Source of the DNA: Dermatophagoides farinae
Lineage: Eukaryota; Arthropoda; Arachnida; Sarcoptiformes; Pyroglyphidae
Length of the DNA stretch: 64,000 bases
Direction: 5' to 3'
NCBI RefSeq assembly: GCF_024713945.1
Contig: NC_134679.1
Coordinates: forward strand, 1,121,001-1,185,000
Numbering within the stretch: position 1 is the stretch's first letter; each line of letters opens with the position of its first letter. A program made the translations under genes and the position numbers. Under the pieces are notes generated by a model. The model had not been told where the DNA came from. It saw nothing but the letters and a program-made list of their open reading frames with translations, and did not search any database. Positions 27,413-42,923 of the stretch are shown in pieces.

Positions 27413-28778
27413 TATGGAATATAGAATTCAACGACAACGAACAACAAAGAAGAAGAAGAATCGAAATGAATAAATAATTTCTATATGGCTGATGATTTGT
27501 AATTTTCATCAAATCATTCATTCAGTCAATCATTATCGAATGACAGAGACAATAATAAATGCACACTGTGTGTGTGTGTGTCATGACAATCAGTCACTGA
27601 CTTTTTTTTTTGCTACGTTTTTTGTTTTGTTTTGTTTGGTTGTATCCAACGAACATCGCATCACATCACAGAAAAAAATGTCATGTTTTTTTATGCATTT
27701 TTTTTTTTGGCTTTGGCTTTGGATGGTTGGGTATTATATTTGTTGATGATGATGATGACGATGGTGGTGGTAGTATGATCAGTGTGGTTTGTATGTCATG
27801 CCACTACTTGATCAATAATAACAACAAAAAAGAAACCACTTCTTGTGTGTGTATGTGTGTGTGGATATTTTGAAGATCAGAATAGAATTGTGTGAATCGT
27901 AACGAAAGTTTTTTTTTGAAGAACACCAACAACAACAACAACAACAACACAATGATTGAATGTGTGGATACTCTACAGCCAACCCAACAATAATAACAAC
28001 AACAACGACAACAACAACAACAAAAAACCAGAAGAAAGAAAGTGAAAAGAAAGCGCTTTCTCCAGAACTAAAAAAAAAAAAAGAAAAGAAACGAAAAGAA
28101 AAGATCCAATGTGCTCATGAGTGCACTTTGCGTCGTGTGTTTGATTGATACAACAAGACAAAACAAAAAACAAAATCCGTCGAAACAATAAAGTGAATCC
28201 AAGATTAATTTTCGAGAATAATTTTTAAAAATAAAACAAAACAAAACCAAAATTCTTAAATTGTTCGTGTTTTGTGTGTATGCGTAGTGTGATTGAAAAT
28301 GTTTTGACATTTTTTTTGACGCTCAATTCGTTGTGTTTGTGTGTGATGATATGATGGTTGGTTTTTCGTTGCAACCGATTAAAATACCTGAAAATTGTTC
28401 CAATGAATGTTGCTGTTATTTTTTTTCTTGGTTTTTCCTGGATAATGTTCCTGGATAAAAAAAAATTTATTGTGTAGGTGTCCCATGTGATGTTTGTGTG
28501 TGTGCGTTTTGTCTGTTTATTTTCTTGCAACTATAGTTTGTGTGTGTGTGTGATGTAATTATTTGTTCCTGAATACTAGATAATTACATTCAACACCAAC
28601 ATTTGTTTCGTCATTCATTCCTAAAAGTGAATTGTTGTTGTTGTTGTTGTTTTCATTCCATTTTTATTGACCAATTGTGATTGTCATTGTGAATAGACAA
28701 AAAAAAACAGCTGGACAACAACAACAACGACCAATTACGGTTAAGGTGTGTGTGTGTGTGTGTGAACACCATCATAAA
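23277..28778. other. Gene-poor region, microsatellites
   Basis: No convincing exon over 5.5 kb. Notable tracts: a long CT/GA repeat followed by CA (about 24415-24493), CA repeats (24895-24911, 25248-25270, 25478-25506, 27376-27410), a GTT repeat (25590-25652), a CAA repeat (27925-27948), and a perfect 12-bp inverted repeat GTGTCGCCATCT (26996-27007) / AGATGGCGACAC (27043-27054). Confidence 0.55.
24415..24493. repeat. Long (CT)n microsatellite with CA tail
   Basis: About 67 bases of uninterrupted CT dinucleotides running into a short CA tract. Dinucleotide tracts of this length are length-unstable; open frames that read through it are artefacts. Confidence 0.95.
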
Positions 28779-28957
28779 ATGTCCATACCTGAATCGAATA
28801 AAAATAGTAGGTGTTTTTGATTTTTTTTAACGAAATTTTCTTTACAATCTAAATCTAAATTTCATTTTTTTTTTTTTGATATTTTCAACAAAATTTCAAA
28901 CAGTGTTACAAATTAAAATTGAACAAGATGAATCGTTGGATGAATCACTTTATCTAG
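28779..28957 (+). CDS. Candidate alternative 5' coding exons of the RXR/ultraspiracle gene
   Basis: ATG at 28779 opens a 28-base exon (MSIPESNKN plus one base; donor GTAGGT at 28807). An acceptor at 28902-28903 starts a second exon, 28904-28957, reading LQIKIEQDESLDESLYL, with a strong GTAAGT donor. It ends in phase 1, the same phase in which the exon at 31967 begins, so it could replace the His-rich exon 30985-31774 and give an RXR with a short A/B region. IKIE fits the sumoylation consensus psi-K-x-E often seen in nuclear-receptor N-termini. Both introns and the phase match are visible; the joining to RXR is inference. It could instead be a separate gene fragment. Confidence 0.5.
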
Positions 28958-30984
28958 GTAAGTTTGTTTGTTTGTTTTGTTTATTTTTTTTTTTTTTTTT
29001 GGCGCCTTTTGCATCCAACCACACAGACAAACACACACACATATACATTCAAATGATAAAAATATTATTACATCGTGTTGATAATAATCATCATCATCAT
29101 CATTATTGTATGCATACATAAATTATAACTGAAGAAACATAGAAAAAAAGCACATCCACCCACACACACACACGTGATCTCTATTCCATACCAATAGATG
29201 GCAATATATTTATCGTGTGTGTGTGTGTGGGTGAATTTTTAAAAAAATTTAAATTTTTTTTTTCTGTCTACCACTCTGGTTGAAGTTTTCATTTTTTTTT
29301 TTTTTAATTAAATAAAGTTCATCATCATCATTGTTCACTGTCTGATTCGATTGCACACACATCAGACATGATGATGATCATTATTATTGAACAAATTCAA
29401 TTGATTGTGAAACAAAAGCAAAATAATCAAATTTTTTTCACTCAATTACCAATTTTGTATGAATCAAATGGCAAAGAATCAATCAATCAATCAATAAAAA
29501 AAATGAGCTAGACGTAATGTAATGTTTTACATTTTGTATATTGCCAGAAAATTTAATTTAATTCAATATTTAAAATTTAAATCCATATCAATATTCATCA
29601 GACGACGATCAGGTTCAAATACGATCGTAGTCTGACAAATGTTTTATATGTATTTTGAACGAAAAATGAAAAATGTCATTCGACACACGAACAGCCAATT
29701 CATATTTTTCACGATTTTCAGCCAAAAAAAAAATGGGTAAAAAAAAAATCTTTTCCACTATTTCAATGTCAATTATCCATATTGATTTTTACAATGCAAA
29801 AGATGCTTGTTGTTGTTGTTTTCGTTGTTCGGGTTGTCAAAAAATAAATCAACAACACAGAAAAAAAACTCACAAAATGAAAAAAAAAAATAAAAATGTG
29901 TCAACACCACATTCTGGTCAGGCAAACGAGAGAAAGAAAAAGAAAATGAAAAAAAAATTAATAAGCAGATTAAATCCCCAAAAAAAAAATATATTATTGC
30001 ATAAATTCATCTCTAATTCCATATTTTGAAGGTCAAAAAAAGTTCTTGACCAAAATTTGTTGTTGTTGTTGTTGTTGCTCTTGTTTGATTAATCTATTCT
30101 GGTTTCTGGTTGAAATGTTTTTTTTTCATATTTTCTTTTCGTTTTTCAATTTCGAATCGATACAAAGAAAAAAAAGGATTTTGGATTGATTGGCGAAACT
30201 GCACTTGGTTTCATTTTCTTGTTTTTTTTTGTTTTTGTTTTTGTTTTAATTCGTTAACAGTCTGTGTTTTACGCCCATTGTATATTATTATTCTGTCTAT
30301 TTTGCTTGTTGTTTCAAATTTTTTTTTTGATTTCGATAAATTCACACATTCGATGGATTGATTTTCGGGTAAAATTTCATTTACTCATGTCAAAAACAAT
30401 AAAAACGCTGTTAATGAAATTATTCTGTTTTTTTTTCGTCTTGGTGATCTGATTTACTTTGAATTGTTTTTTTTATCAGGCAACCATGATAAAAAAACAA
30501 TTTTGTCTGATTGTCTGACATTCATCAATTCATCAGACATTATTATGGTTGATATATAAACAAATTAATTAATTAATATGGATCAATTGAGATTTTTCCG
30601 TTTCGTTTCGTTCTGTTTTGTCTTTTTTTTCGGCTGATTGAAATTATAGATTATCTTTCGATCGATTCATTTTTTTCCGATTATTATTTATTATTTGTTA
30701 ACATATGATGGTTTTTATCATCAATTTTCATATATACCACTACTACTATTCGGTTATAAAAAAAAAATTAAATTAAATAGCTGTAAAATCCAATGTATGA
30801 GCGCTGGCGCGTTGATGATTGATGCTTGTGGATTTGAATATATATCGGTAATAATAATAAAAGAAACGAAAAAAAAAAATGACGATCATTCAGATTCGGA
30901 TTCATACATTTATATTCAATTGATGTTTTCGTAGTTGATGATTGATTGGATTGAATTGAATTGAATTGAATTTTTAAACTAATA
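28958..30984 (+). other. Spacer between the candidate alternative exons and RXR exon 1
   Basis: Either an intron of the short RXR isoform or intergenic sequence containing the promoter of the His-rich isoform. T/A homopolymers and ATC/CA repeats. A Lys-rich open frame at 29673-30029 is poly-A driven and not believable. An AGATGGC motif lies at 29196-29202. Confidence 0.5.
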
Positions 30985-33576
30985 ATGACTTCATCCATGA
31001 TGAATAATCATAATTTATCAATGGACATTGATAATGGTCATCATCAGAATGATGTTGATGGCCATTGTCATGGTCATAATATACAACAACAACAACAACA
31101 ACATTATCAATTATTTTGTGATATAACTGCATTACATTGTTCCGGTTTTAATGGTACGATTAATGTTAATAATAATAATTCAAATGATGATGATCAACGA
31201 ATTCAACAACAACAATCTGATAATCATCATCATCATCATCATCATGATGCCAAAATGATTGTTCCGAAATTATTTTCTTCATATCATCATCATCATCATC
31301 ATGATATTGATGAAGAAAATGGTAGTAGTGGTGGTAACGGTAGTTATGAAATGATTTCTAATTATCATCATCATCATCTTGAAAATTCATCATCATCAAC
31401 AACGGCTACAAATCATATGATGACCAATTCATATGCTTACCATCATCAACAACAACAACATCATTTTCATCATCATGGCCATGGTCATCATCCTGATACA
31501 GCATCATTTCAAATGTTTTATTATCCTTATCATCATCATCGTCATCATCATCACACTAATCATTTAAATTCATTGAATGATACAAATTCTACACAATTTT
31601 ATATACAAAATTTTAATAATGACCATCATCATCATCATCATCAATCACAGGAATTATCGAAAAATGTCTATTATCAACAACAACAACAACATTCATCGAT
31701 CCAACAATCGGAAACATTAAATTGGATTAATTCACAGAATTTTCAATCTAAATTCTCATCATCAGCTTCTTCAGGTATATCGTTGCTCTTGTAAACGCAA
31801 CGATTCATAGTTTCACAATTTATCAACTTGCACGCGCGATTATTTTTTTGTTTTGTTTATGTGTGTTTGGATGCTAGTGGTTATTTTTTTTCTCATTTTT
31901 CACTTAACCCTTTCGCATTAATTTTTATTTGAAATAAATAATTTGTTTTTTTCTCTCAAATTACAGCTGCAAACGGAATAATAACAACAACTACAACAGC
32001 AACAATAACAAATGGTTCTGGTCCAAATAGTGTAGTCAGTTCGATAGCATCGATATCACCATCTTCGAGCAGTACTAATGTATTTTCACCATATCCATCG
32101 ACAACAGCAACAACAACAGTTCCAGTAACATCATCTTCTTCAACACAATCAATTTCATTATTTCCATCATCATCATCATCTATAAACAACAATATGTCCT
32201 CAACAACAACAACAGCGGCAACATCATCATCAACAACAACATCACCACAAATGAATAATGGTAATGGAAATTCCAATGGCGGTAATAATCAAATTGTTGC
32301 AAGTTCAGTTGGTTCACCACAATCAACTACAAATAATAATAATAGTTCATCATCATCAACGGCAAATAATAATCAATCTGGTGGATCATATCCACCAAAT
32401 CATCCATTAAGTGGATCAAAACATTTATGTGCCATTTGTGGTGATCGTGCATCCGGTAAACATTATGGTGTTTATAGGTTCGTTCGTTTTTATTTCTGGT
32501 TCTTGGTTTATAGTTCATAATTTTTTTTTTTCATTTATAATTTTTCAGTTGTGAAGGATGTAAAGGTTTCTTTAAACGTACCGTACGAAAAGATCTATTC
32601 TATGCATGTCGTGAAGAACGTAGCTGTATAATTGATAAAAAACAAAGAAATCGTTGCCAATATTGTCGTTATCAGAAATGTTTACAAATGGGTATGAAAC
32701 GTGAAGCAGTACAAGAAGAACGGCAACGTACAAAAGAAAAAAATGATAATGAAGTAGAAAGTACTTCCAATTATAATCATGATCTCTTGTTACAACAGAT
32801 TCGTGAAGCAGAAATGCGTATAGATATTAAACTACGTAAAGAAAGAATAACGGATATAACCGATGCAGTGAAACAACAAGTTGCTCAATTATTTGAATGG
32901 GCTCGTATGATACCACATTTTAGTGAATTACATTTAGATGATCAAGTATCATTAATGAAATCTGGTTGGAATGAATTGCTCATTGCTGAATTTGCACATC
33001 GTTCAATAGAAGCGGATAAAGTATTAGTATTGTCCAATGGTTTCTATATAAATGAACAAGCGGCAAAAAGTACCGGCATTGGTGAAGTATTTCAACGTGT
33101 ATTGACCGAATTGGTTAGTAAAATGCGTGAAATGCAAATGGATAAAACAGAAATTGGTTGTTTACGTTCGGTGGTTCTTTTCAATTCAGGTAACATTTGA
33201 ATGTTGTTTGGTTTTTTTTCTAATTTTTTTTTGAATCAATTTTTATACAGAAATGAAAAATCTTAAATCCGTTTCCAATGTTGAACAATATCGAGATAAA
33301 GTATATGCAGCATTAGAAGAACATTGTAAATCACATTATCCAAATCAGCCTGGCCGTTTTGCTAAACTATTATTACGTTTACCACCATTGCGTAGTATTG
33401 GCCTTAAATGTGTTGATCATTTATTTGTTAAACAATTGGGTTTATTAAATAAAAATATCGGTATGTTTTTTATTCTGTATGGTTTCCATTTTCATTTTCA
33501 TTCATTCAATTTTTTTCTTTCACAATCAGATGATTATATTCTAGAGAATCTAGAATCACCATCAATCAATCAATAA
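30985..33576 (+). CDS. usp/RXR: Retinoid X receptor / ultraspiracle nuclear receptor (NR2B)
   Basis: Ligand-regulated transcription factor; in arthropods the obligate partner of the ecdysone receptor. Exons 30985-31774, 31967-32477, 32549-33189, 33251-33460, 33530-33576, all phase-consistent, 732 aa. The N-terminal A/B region (about 430 aa) is His/Gln/Ser-rich and low complexity. The DNA-binding domain is diagnostic: [19 protein letters not shown]-box [17 protein letters not shown], then [20 protein letters not shown]. Ligand domain: [79 protein letters not shown]. It ends with an AF-2-like YILENL, matching the FLMEML position of vertebrate RXR. The hinge and helix 1-3 region is short (under 80 aa between DBD and IPHFSEL). 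The mixture is RXR-like rather than insect-USP-like at AF-2. Confidence 0.95.
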
Positions 33577-35219
<1,643 letters not shown>

Positions 35220-35867
35220 ATGTATCTTATCATCATTATTTCATATTATTCGAATCTATTCTCATCATTATTGTTATTAGTGTTATTAATTTATAAATTC
35301 GATAATCATTTTGTTCACACCTTAACAACAACAACAACATCATCATCATCAGAAATGATTTCGAAATCATCATTGCCAACAACAACAACAACAACAAATG
35401 ATATTGCCACATCTTCATCATCATCATCATCGACCATAAATTTTCAACAACAGCAACATTCAACATATCGTTCAAATTGTCCAAAAACATTAAATTGTAC
35501 AGATGGATATTTTGATGAAGGAAAAGATTGCTATGAATCCAATCGTAATCGTTGTAATTGTATTGCACATTGTTGCCTAGCATTTGATTGTAGAGATTGG
35601 GGACATTTGGTACAATGTCGGCGTAAATGTGGCACTCAAACACCGAATCGTTTTGGCCTAAAACGTAGTGATAAATTAGAATGTGAAAAATATTATTGTG
35701 AACGATATTATTTTGATCCATCATGGGATGCACGAAATGCAAATGATGAACAACGTAATTGTATTGGCCATTGTTGTTTTGCATTCGATTGTCGCCGTGC
35801 ATTAGGTTATTGTCGTCATGCATGTGGTGTTGAAAATTGGGTTACAGCTCGACCATTAGGCAGATAA
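35220..35867 (+). CDS. Secreted protein with two tandem CxHCC/AFDCR cysteine domains
   Basis: First ATG at 35220 gives 215 aa. The N-terminus (MYLIIIISYYSNLFSSLLLLVLLIY) is a signal peptide or anchor, followed by a Thr/Ser linker that could be O-glycosylated. Two related domains follow. Domain 1 runs from NCPKTLNC through CNCIAHCCLAFDCRDW to CRRKCG. Domain 2 runs from CEKYYC through CIGHCCFAFDCRRALGYC to RHACG. The shared core is C-I-x-H-C-C-(L/F)-A-F-D-C-R...C-R-x-x-C-G, so the protein arose by internal duplication. Many acidic and basic residues flank the cysteines. I do not recognise the family. It is intronless and converges with the serine protease 155 bp downstream. Confidence 0.82.
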   Translation: MYLIIIISYYSNLFSSLLLLVLLIYKFDNHFVHTLTTTTTSSSSEMISKSSLPTTTTTTNDIATSSSSSSSTINFQQQQHSTYRSNCPKTLNCTDGYFDEGKDCYESNRNRCNCIAHCCLAFDCRDWGHLVQCRRKCGTQTPNRFGLKRSDKLECEKYYCERYYFDPSWDARNANDEQRNCIGHCCFAFDCRRALGYCRHACGVENWVTARPLGR

Positions 35868-36021
35868 ATGTTTTAACCTGTCAATCAATCAATCGATCGA
35901 TCAATTATTGATTTAATTTATTGATTTTTCATCACTACTCATTGTCCAAAAACACCCACACACATTGGATTTAAACAAAATACAAATGCAGAGAAAAAAA
36001 ACAGAAAGACAAACACAATGT

Positions 36022-38497
<2,476 letters not shown>

Positions 38498-39199
38498 TCA
38501 ATAACAGTCATCATCATCGTTGTCGTCGTCGTCGTCATCATCGATTTTAGTTTCACACATTTTTATAGCTGTTTCATATACATTTCTATGTGATTGATTG
38601 GCAAGAAATTTTTGAATTTTCGTACGAATCTGTCCAACAGATTCTTGATAATAATTTCGTCGATCACGACACATTGCTTCATAATCATTGCCATATTTTT
38701 CAATCATATATGCACAGAATTTTATCTGTTCGGGGCCAAAACGAAAATTTTTCCTTACAGGTTTCGATGCCAATTCGGTTAGTTTTTCAACAACTGTTGT
38801 TGATGTTTTCGTTGTATTTGGTTTTGCATTCTGTGCCATATCATCGATGGAAAATTCATTCGATTTTTTCATTTTTCGTTTCCGATGATTTCGTTCAAGT
38901 TTTCTATGTAATCGTTGTACAATACTATCGTTACGATCATTATTCAATGCAGGATTTTTATATTTTTCATGAAATTTCACATCACTCAATAATTTATTCG
39001 GATCTTCTGCAAGTCCCATATTTTTCATATTATTTATAAGTGATTTTTTATCATCCCACGATTGACGTATGGCATCACAATTGATTGTATTACATTTACG
39101 TAGTACACGTAATCGTTGACGTTTTAGTTTATTACTACGTCTATAATGAAACGATCCGGCTTTCAATCTTCGCCGTGAAACACCAGATGCTTTTCCCAT
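38498..39199 (-). CDS. NOP16: Nucleolar protein 16 (ribosome biogenesis)
   Basis: Small basic nucleolar factor for large-subunit pre-rRNA processing. The ATG at 39199 (MGKASGVSRRR) is preferred over the upstream in-frame Met at 39271, whose extra residues are a hydrophobic run unlike the family; this gives 233 aa. Seen: basic N-terminus; CDAIRQSWDDKKSLINNMKNMGLAEDPN, which matches the NOP16 hallmark (IRxxWDxxKSxxxNxxxMGLAxDPN); and the C-terminal YMIEKYGNDYEAMCRDRRNYYQES..QIRTKI, matching the YxxxxxxDYKAMARDxKNYYQxTxxQIRxKI block. The tail ends in a run of Asp not usual in the family. Intronless. Confidence 0.92.
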   Translation of the reverse strand: MGKASGVSRRRLKAGSFHYRRSNKLKRQRLRVLRKCNTINCDAIRQSWDDKKSLINNMKNMGLAEDPNKLLSDVKFHEKYKNPALNNDRNDSIVQRLHRKLERNHRKRKMKKSNEFSIDDMAQNAKPNTTKTSTTVVEKLTELASKPVRKNFRFGPEQIKFCAYMIEKYGNDYEAMCRDRRNYYQESVGQIRTKIQKFLANQSHRNVYETAIKMCETKIDDDDDDDNDDDDCY

Positions 39200-39443
39200 T
39201 TTATCGTATAAAATATAAAAAAACAGAAGAAAACATAAATCCACAAAAAAAACACGTGTATTCAAATACAAAGACCGTTCATATAGGACGTGTCCAAATT
39301 TAAACGATGAAAATCATTCGATTTTATTCAAAAAGACAGAGAGAAAGAAAAAAATAGGTAATTATCATCCATTTATTTACAACAAACAAATCGTCATCAT
39401 CATCATTTTATTATGTCATTGCAATTAATCAATAATCAATCAA

Positions 39444-40292
39444 TTAATTTTGTCGTTTACCATTTTTACGTTTTTTTCCATTCTTTTTTTTACTTTTTTT
39501 ATTCTTTTTATTTTTTGATTTTGATTTCGATTTTGATTTTGAATCTTTTGTTTTATTATCCGATTTATTTTGTTTAGATTTTTTCTCCTTTTTTGATTGT
39601 TGCTGTTCGGTGACTGTTTTCTTAGCTTGTTCTTGACCATCAACTTGTTGTTGTTGTTCCACAGAAGAAGATTCAATCGATTGATCATGATTGGCTACTT
39701 CAACATTGATTTCTCGTTTAGTTTTAGTTTTAAAATCGGATGTTTTTGCTGTTTTAGTTTCCACTGTTTCCTGTTTGGTTTGTTTTTGTTTTTTCTTCGG
39801 TTTATCATTTTGAGGTTTTTTTATTTTCTCCTCCTTTTCATGATAATTGATGGTGGTGGTGGTGGTGGTGGTGGTGGTGGTATCGTTTTCGTCAATTTGT
39901 TTTTGCTGTGCAATAAGCTCATCTTGTTGTTCTTTTGTTTCAACGATTATGTCTTCGACAATCACTTCTTTTGCTTTTTTCGATTTCTTTGCTATTGTTT
40001 TTGTTGCCAATTTTTCATCATTTGAAATCTGTCCGCAAAAAAATGAAATGAAATGTTGAAAGAAACAAAAAAAAATATTTCCAAATGGAAATCATAATTA
40101 ACTTACATTACAAGTGTCAGATGAATCAATCGGTGGATCGAATGTTTTTTCGCCACCACCCCCACCACCACCATCATCATCATTGATTGATTGTATAGAA
40201 TTTTGTTTTTTTGCATCAACTTGTTTTGCAAAATTATTATTATCGATTACAATCAATGTAATTACAAACAAAATTATGGTCAATAAACGCAT
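39444..40292 (-). CDS. Lys/Gln-rich secretory-pathway protein of unknown function
   Basis: Two exons, 40292-40107 and 40028-39444, joined in phase 0 across a GTAAGT donor (256 aa). The N-terminus (MRLLTIILFVITLIVIDN) is a clear signal peptide. Then comes an Asp/Gly-rich stretch, a glutamate-rich segment (VIVEDIIVETKEQQDELIAQ), poly-Thr, and a strongly basic tail of Lys/Ser/Asn repeats (KSKSKSKNKKNK type) ending RKNGKRQN. The single cysteine lies near the exon junction. No domain recognised. The highly charged, repetitive composition suggests an intrinsically disordered secreted or lumenal protein. Confidence 0.68.
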
Positions 40293-42923
40293 GATTGATT
40301 GATTTTACTACTTTCGTTCACATAAAAATGAATTTTTCAATATTTCAATTGAAATGATTTTTGATTTTGGATGTAATGTGCAATATTTATATAGTGTGAA
40401 ACAAAACATATTGAATTTCTTTTCTGGCCAATTGAAAAAAAAATAATGATAACGCATTTTTACATTAATAATATATCAATATCAATCAATCAGTCAATCA
40501 TCATTGATTTTATTGATTGACGTCTATATAGGCAAATCAATTGGATATCAGTGTGTGTGTGAAAGCAAACGAAAATATCGATCCATTTGATTTTTTATCA
40601 AAATCAAATGATGATAATGATATATTGTGGATACATTTCTTTCAAATTTTATTGACATTTTTGTTTTTTTCGGATAAACATTTTCAATTCTTTTTTTGAT
40701 TATCATTATTTGATACTGTAATTTTTTTTTTTTTTTTGATGTGTGTCTAAAAAACAATTTCCAACAAGTCGCAAGACCACGATGATGATGATGATGATGA
40801 CGCAAATTTTTTTTTTTGTTTTTGTTTATTTATTTATTCATTTAATGGATGATGATGATGATGATACGTGATTATCAATGAGTGTGACCGATTGTTTTGG
40901 AATGATGATCGATGATTGTATGATGATTTTTACATCATAATGATGATGATAATTGAAAAATAACAAAAAAAAAAGATGAAAATTTTCCATTTTTGGAATT
41001 GGAATTCAAATGAAACCAGAAAAAAAATGATTGATGAACCAGAATAGAAACCATTGTCACCATCATCATCATCATTTATTATTCGGTTACATAATTCTAA
41101 TCATTATTATTTTGACGCATACACAGGAATTCATCATGTTTATGAATGAAATTTTAACCAGTGTCCAGATGATCTAATTTCGGAAACAAAAAACATGGAC
41201 GACAAATTAAATTTTCAAAAAAAAAAAAAAATAAAATAAAATAAACACCAGCCAGTCACGCTATCGTTAACACACACACACACACTGGATTTTTTTCCAT
41301 CATTGTTTGTTTTGCCCAATTCCTGTTTTCCAAATATCAAAAAAAAAAATCTGTGCTCGTTCCATAATATTATCCGATTATTGTTATGCATAACTAAATT
41401 ATTTATTCCAAATTTATGATTTTTACTAGAAAATGGTAATGACTGATAATTTTAGATTTTCAGTTCTCTCTCTCTCAGTGCATCGTGTGTTTTTATTAAA
41501 TTATTAACAACAACAACAACAACAACATTGAACGCAAAGACCTTGTGATAGAATATTCTGGGATTCAAACACGTCAAACAAGAAAAAAAATCGAAATTTT
41601 TTTTCTCCATATTTTCAAAAAATAAACTTTAACCTTTTTTTCTCTCTCTCTCTCTCTCTAAGCATTCCACTACCCAATAATCTTTATCACTGAATCATCT
41701 GTCATTTAAATGTGGATCAATTTTTTTTTTCGCTACCGCTACCCGTCATCATTACTGTCGCTTGCTTGCCACACAACACCATTAATATCATCATCATCGT
41801 CATCATCATTTTTCTTGGAATTCAAAAGTGAAAAAAAATCGAATTTCCGAAACCGCTAGATTGAGGAAAAAATTTCAAATGTTCAGTTTGTTTGTTCAAA
41901 TTTAAAAATGCCGCTTTTCAAAAATATTTTTTCAAACGAACGGTGACGATGATGATGATGATGATGAAATGGAATATTTCTCTTTTTCTTTCAAACAGCC
42001 CAGCCATACTTTTGAATGGAATCATTAAATCAGATGGTGGTGAAAAAAAAACACTACGACAACAACAACAACAACGATGACAATAACACCTAACTGTTCT
42101 ATAACTGTGTTTTTTTTTCTGTCTGGCTTGTACATTTACGACAATTTAACGCACACACACACACACACCTTGCTTATCGGAAATTCGATTCAATGATGAA
42201 ATGCAAAGAATGAAGAAGAAGAAGAAGAAGAAACTAAAAGTTGGCAACCGTTTCGGTTGGAAGAGCCAGAAAACGCAGAAGAAAAAAAAAATCTATGACA
42301 ATCACTTTTTTTTCTGTTGCTGGTGAAAAAAAAAACAACAACGATGATGATGATGATGATCATCATCATCATTCGAATGGTGTTATGATGATGAAGCAAA
42401 GTTTGTCTGTTTGTTTGTTTTTTACATTTTTCAAAAAAAAAAAAACATTTAAACTTTTGAAAAACATACCAATTTGCCCGTTAAATTGCCAATCTTTTTT
42501 TTCCCAAACAGTCCATTACGTCAATCAGTAAATGTGCTACATGTATTAATCATCAAATTCAATCAAAATTAAAGCAACAACAACAAAAAAATGAGTCTCA
42601 TCGTTAAAGAAAACGATTGACATTGTCTTAGTTTGAACGATATCATCATTATCAAACAATTGAACTTTCATCATTTACTACCATGTTAATCAACACATCA
42701 ATCAACCAATCAATCAATCAATGCTACCTATGTGTTTATTTGTTTGTCATTTCTATGGTAATAATCATCAAAACAGATTAAGTCATTAATTTTTTTTTAT
42801 TTTATAATCAAAATGAATTAATATTGAAACCGAAACCATATTGATTTAGGTAGCTATGAATTACGTACAAGAAAAATTTTCCACGTAAAAATAAAATATT
42901 TTTTTACCATTGCCAAAAAAAAA
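40293..42923. other. Intergenic region, simple repeats
   Basis: 5' flanks of the Lys-rich gene (-) and the GT31 gene (+). GAT, CA, CAA and CT repeats and A/T homopolymers. Open frames such as 42241-42531 are low complexity. No gene seen. Confidence 0.6.

Noticed and set aside
29673-30029. Lys-rich 118-aa open frame (+)
   Set aside because: Formed by A-runs with no mixed-composition core; no splice or family support.
35236-35823. 195-aa minus-strand open frame
   Set aside because: Antisense shadow of the duplicated-Cys secreted protein; Met/Asn/His-rich and without motifs.
39597-40059. Hydrophobic open frames opposite the Lys-rich gene (+)
   Set aside because: Antisense of Lys/Gln codons gives Phe/Leu; the minus strand has a signal peptide and phase-correct intron.
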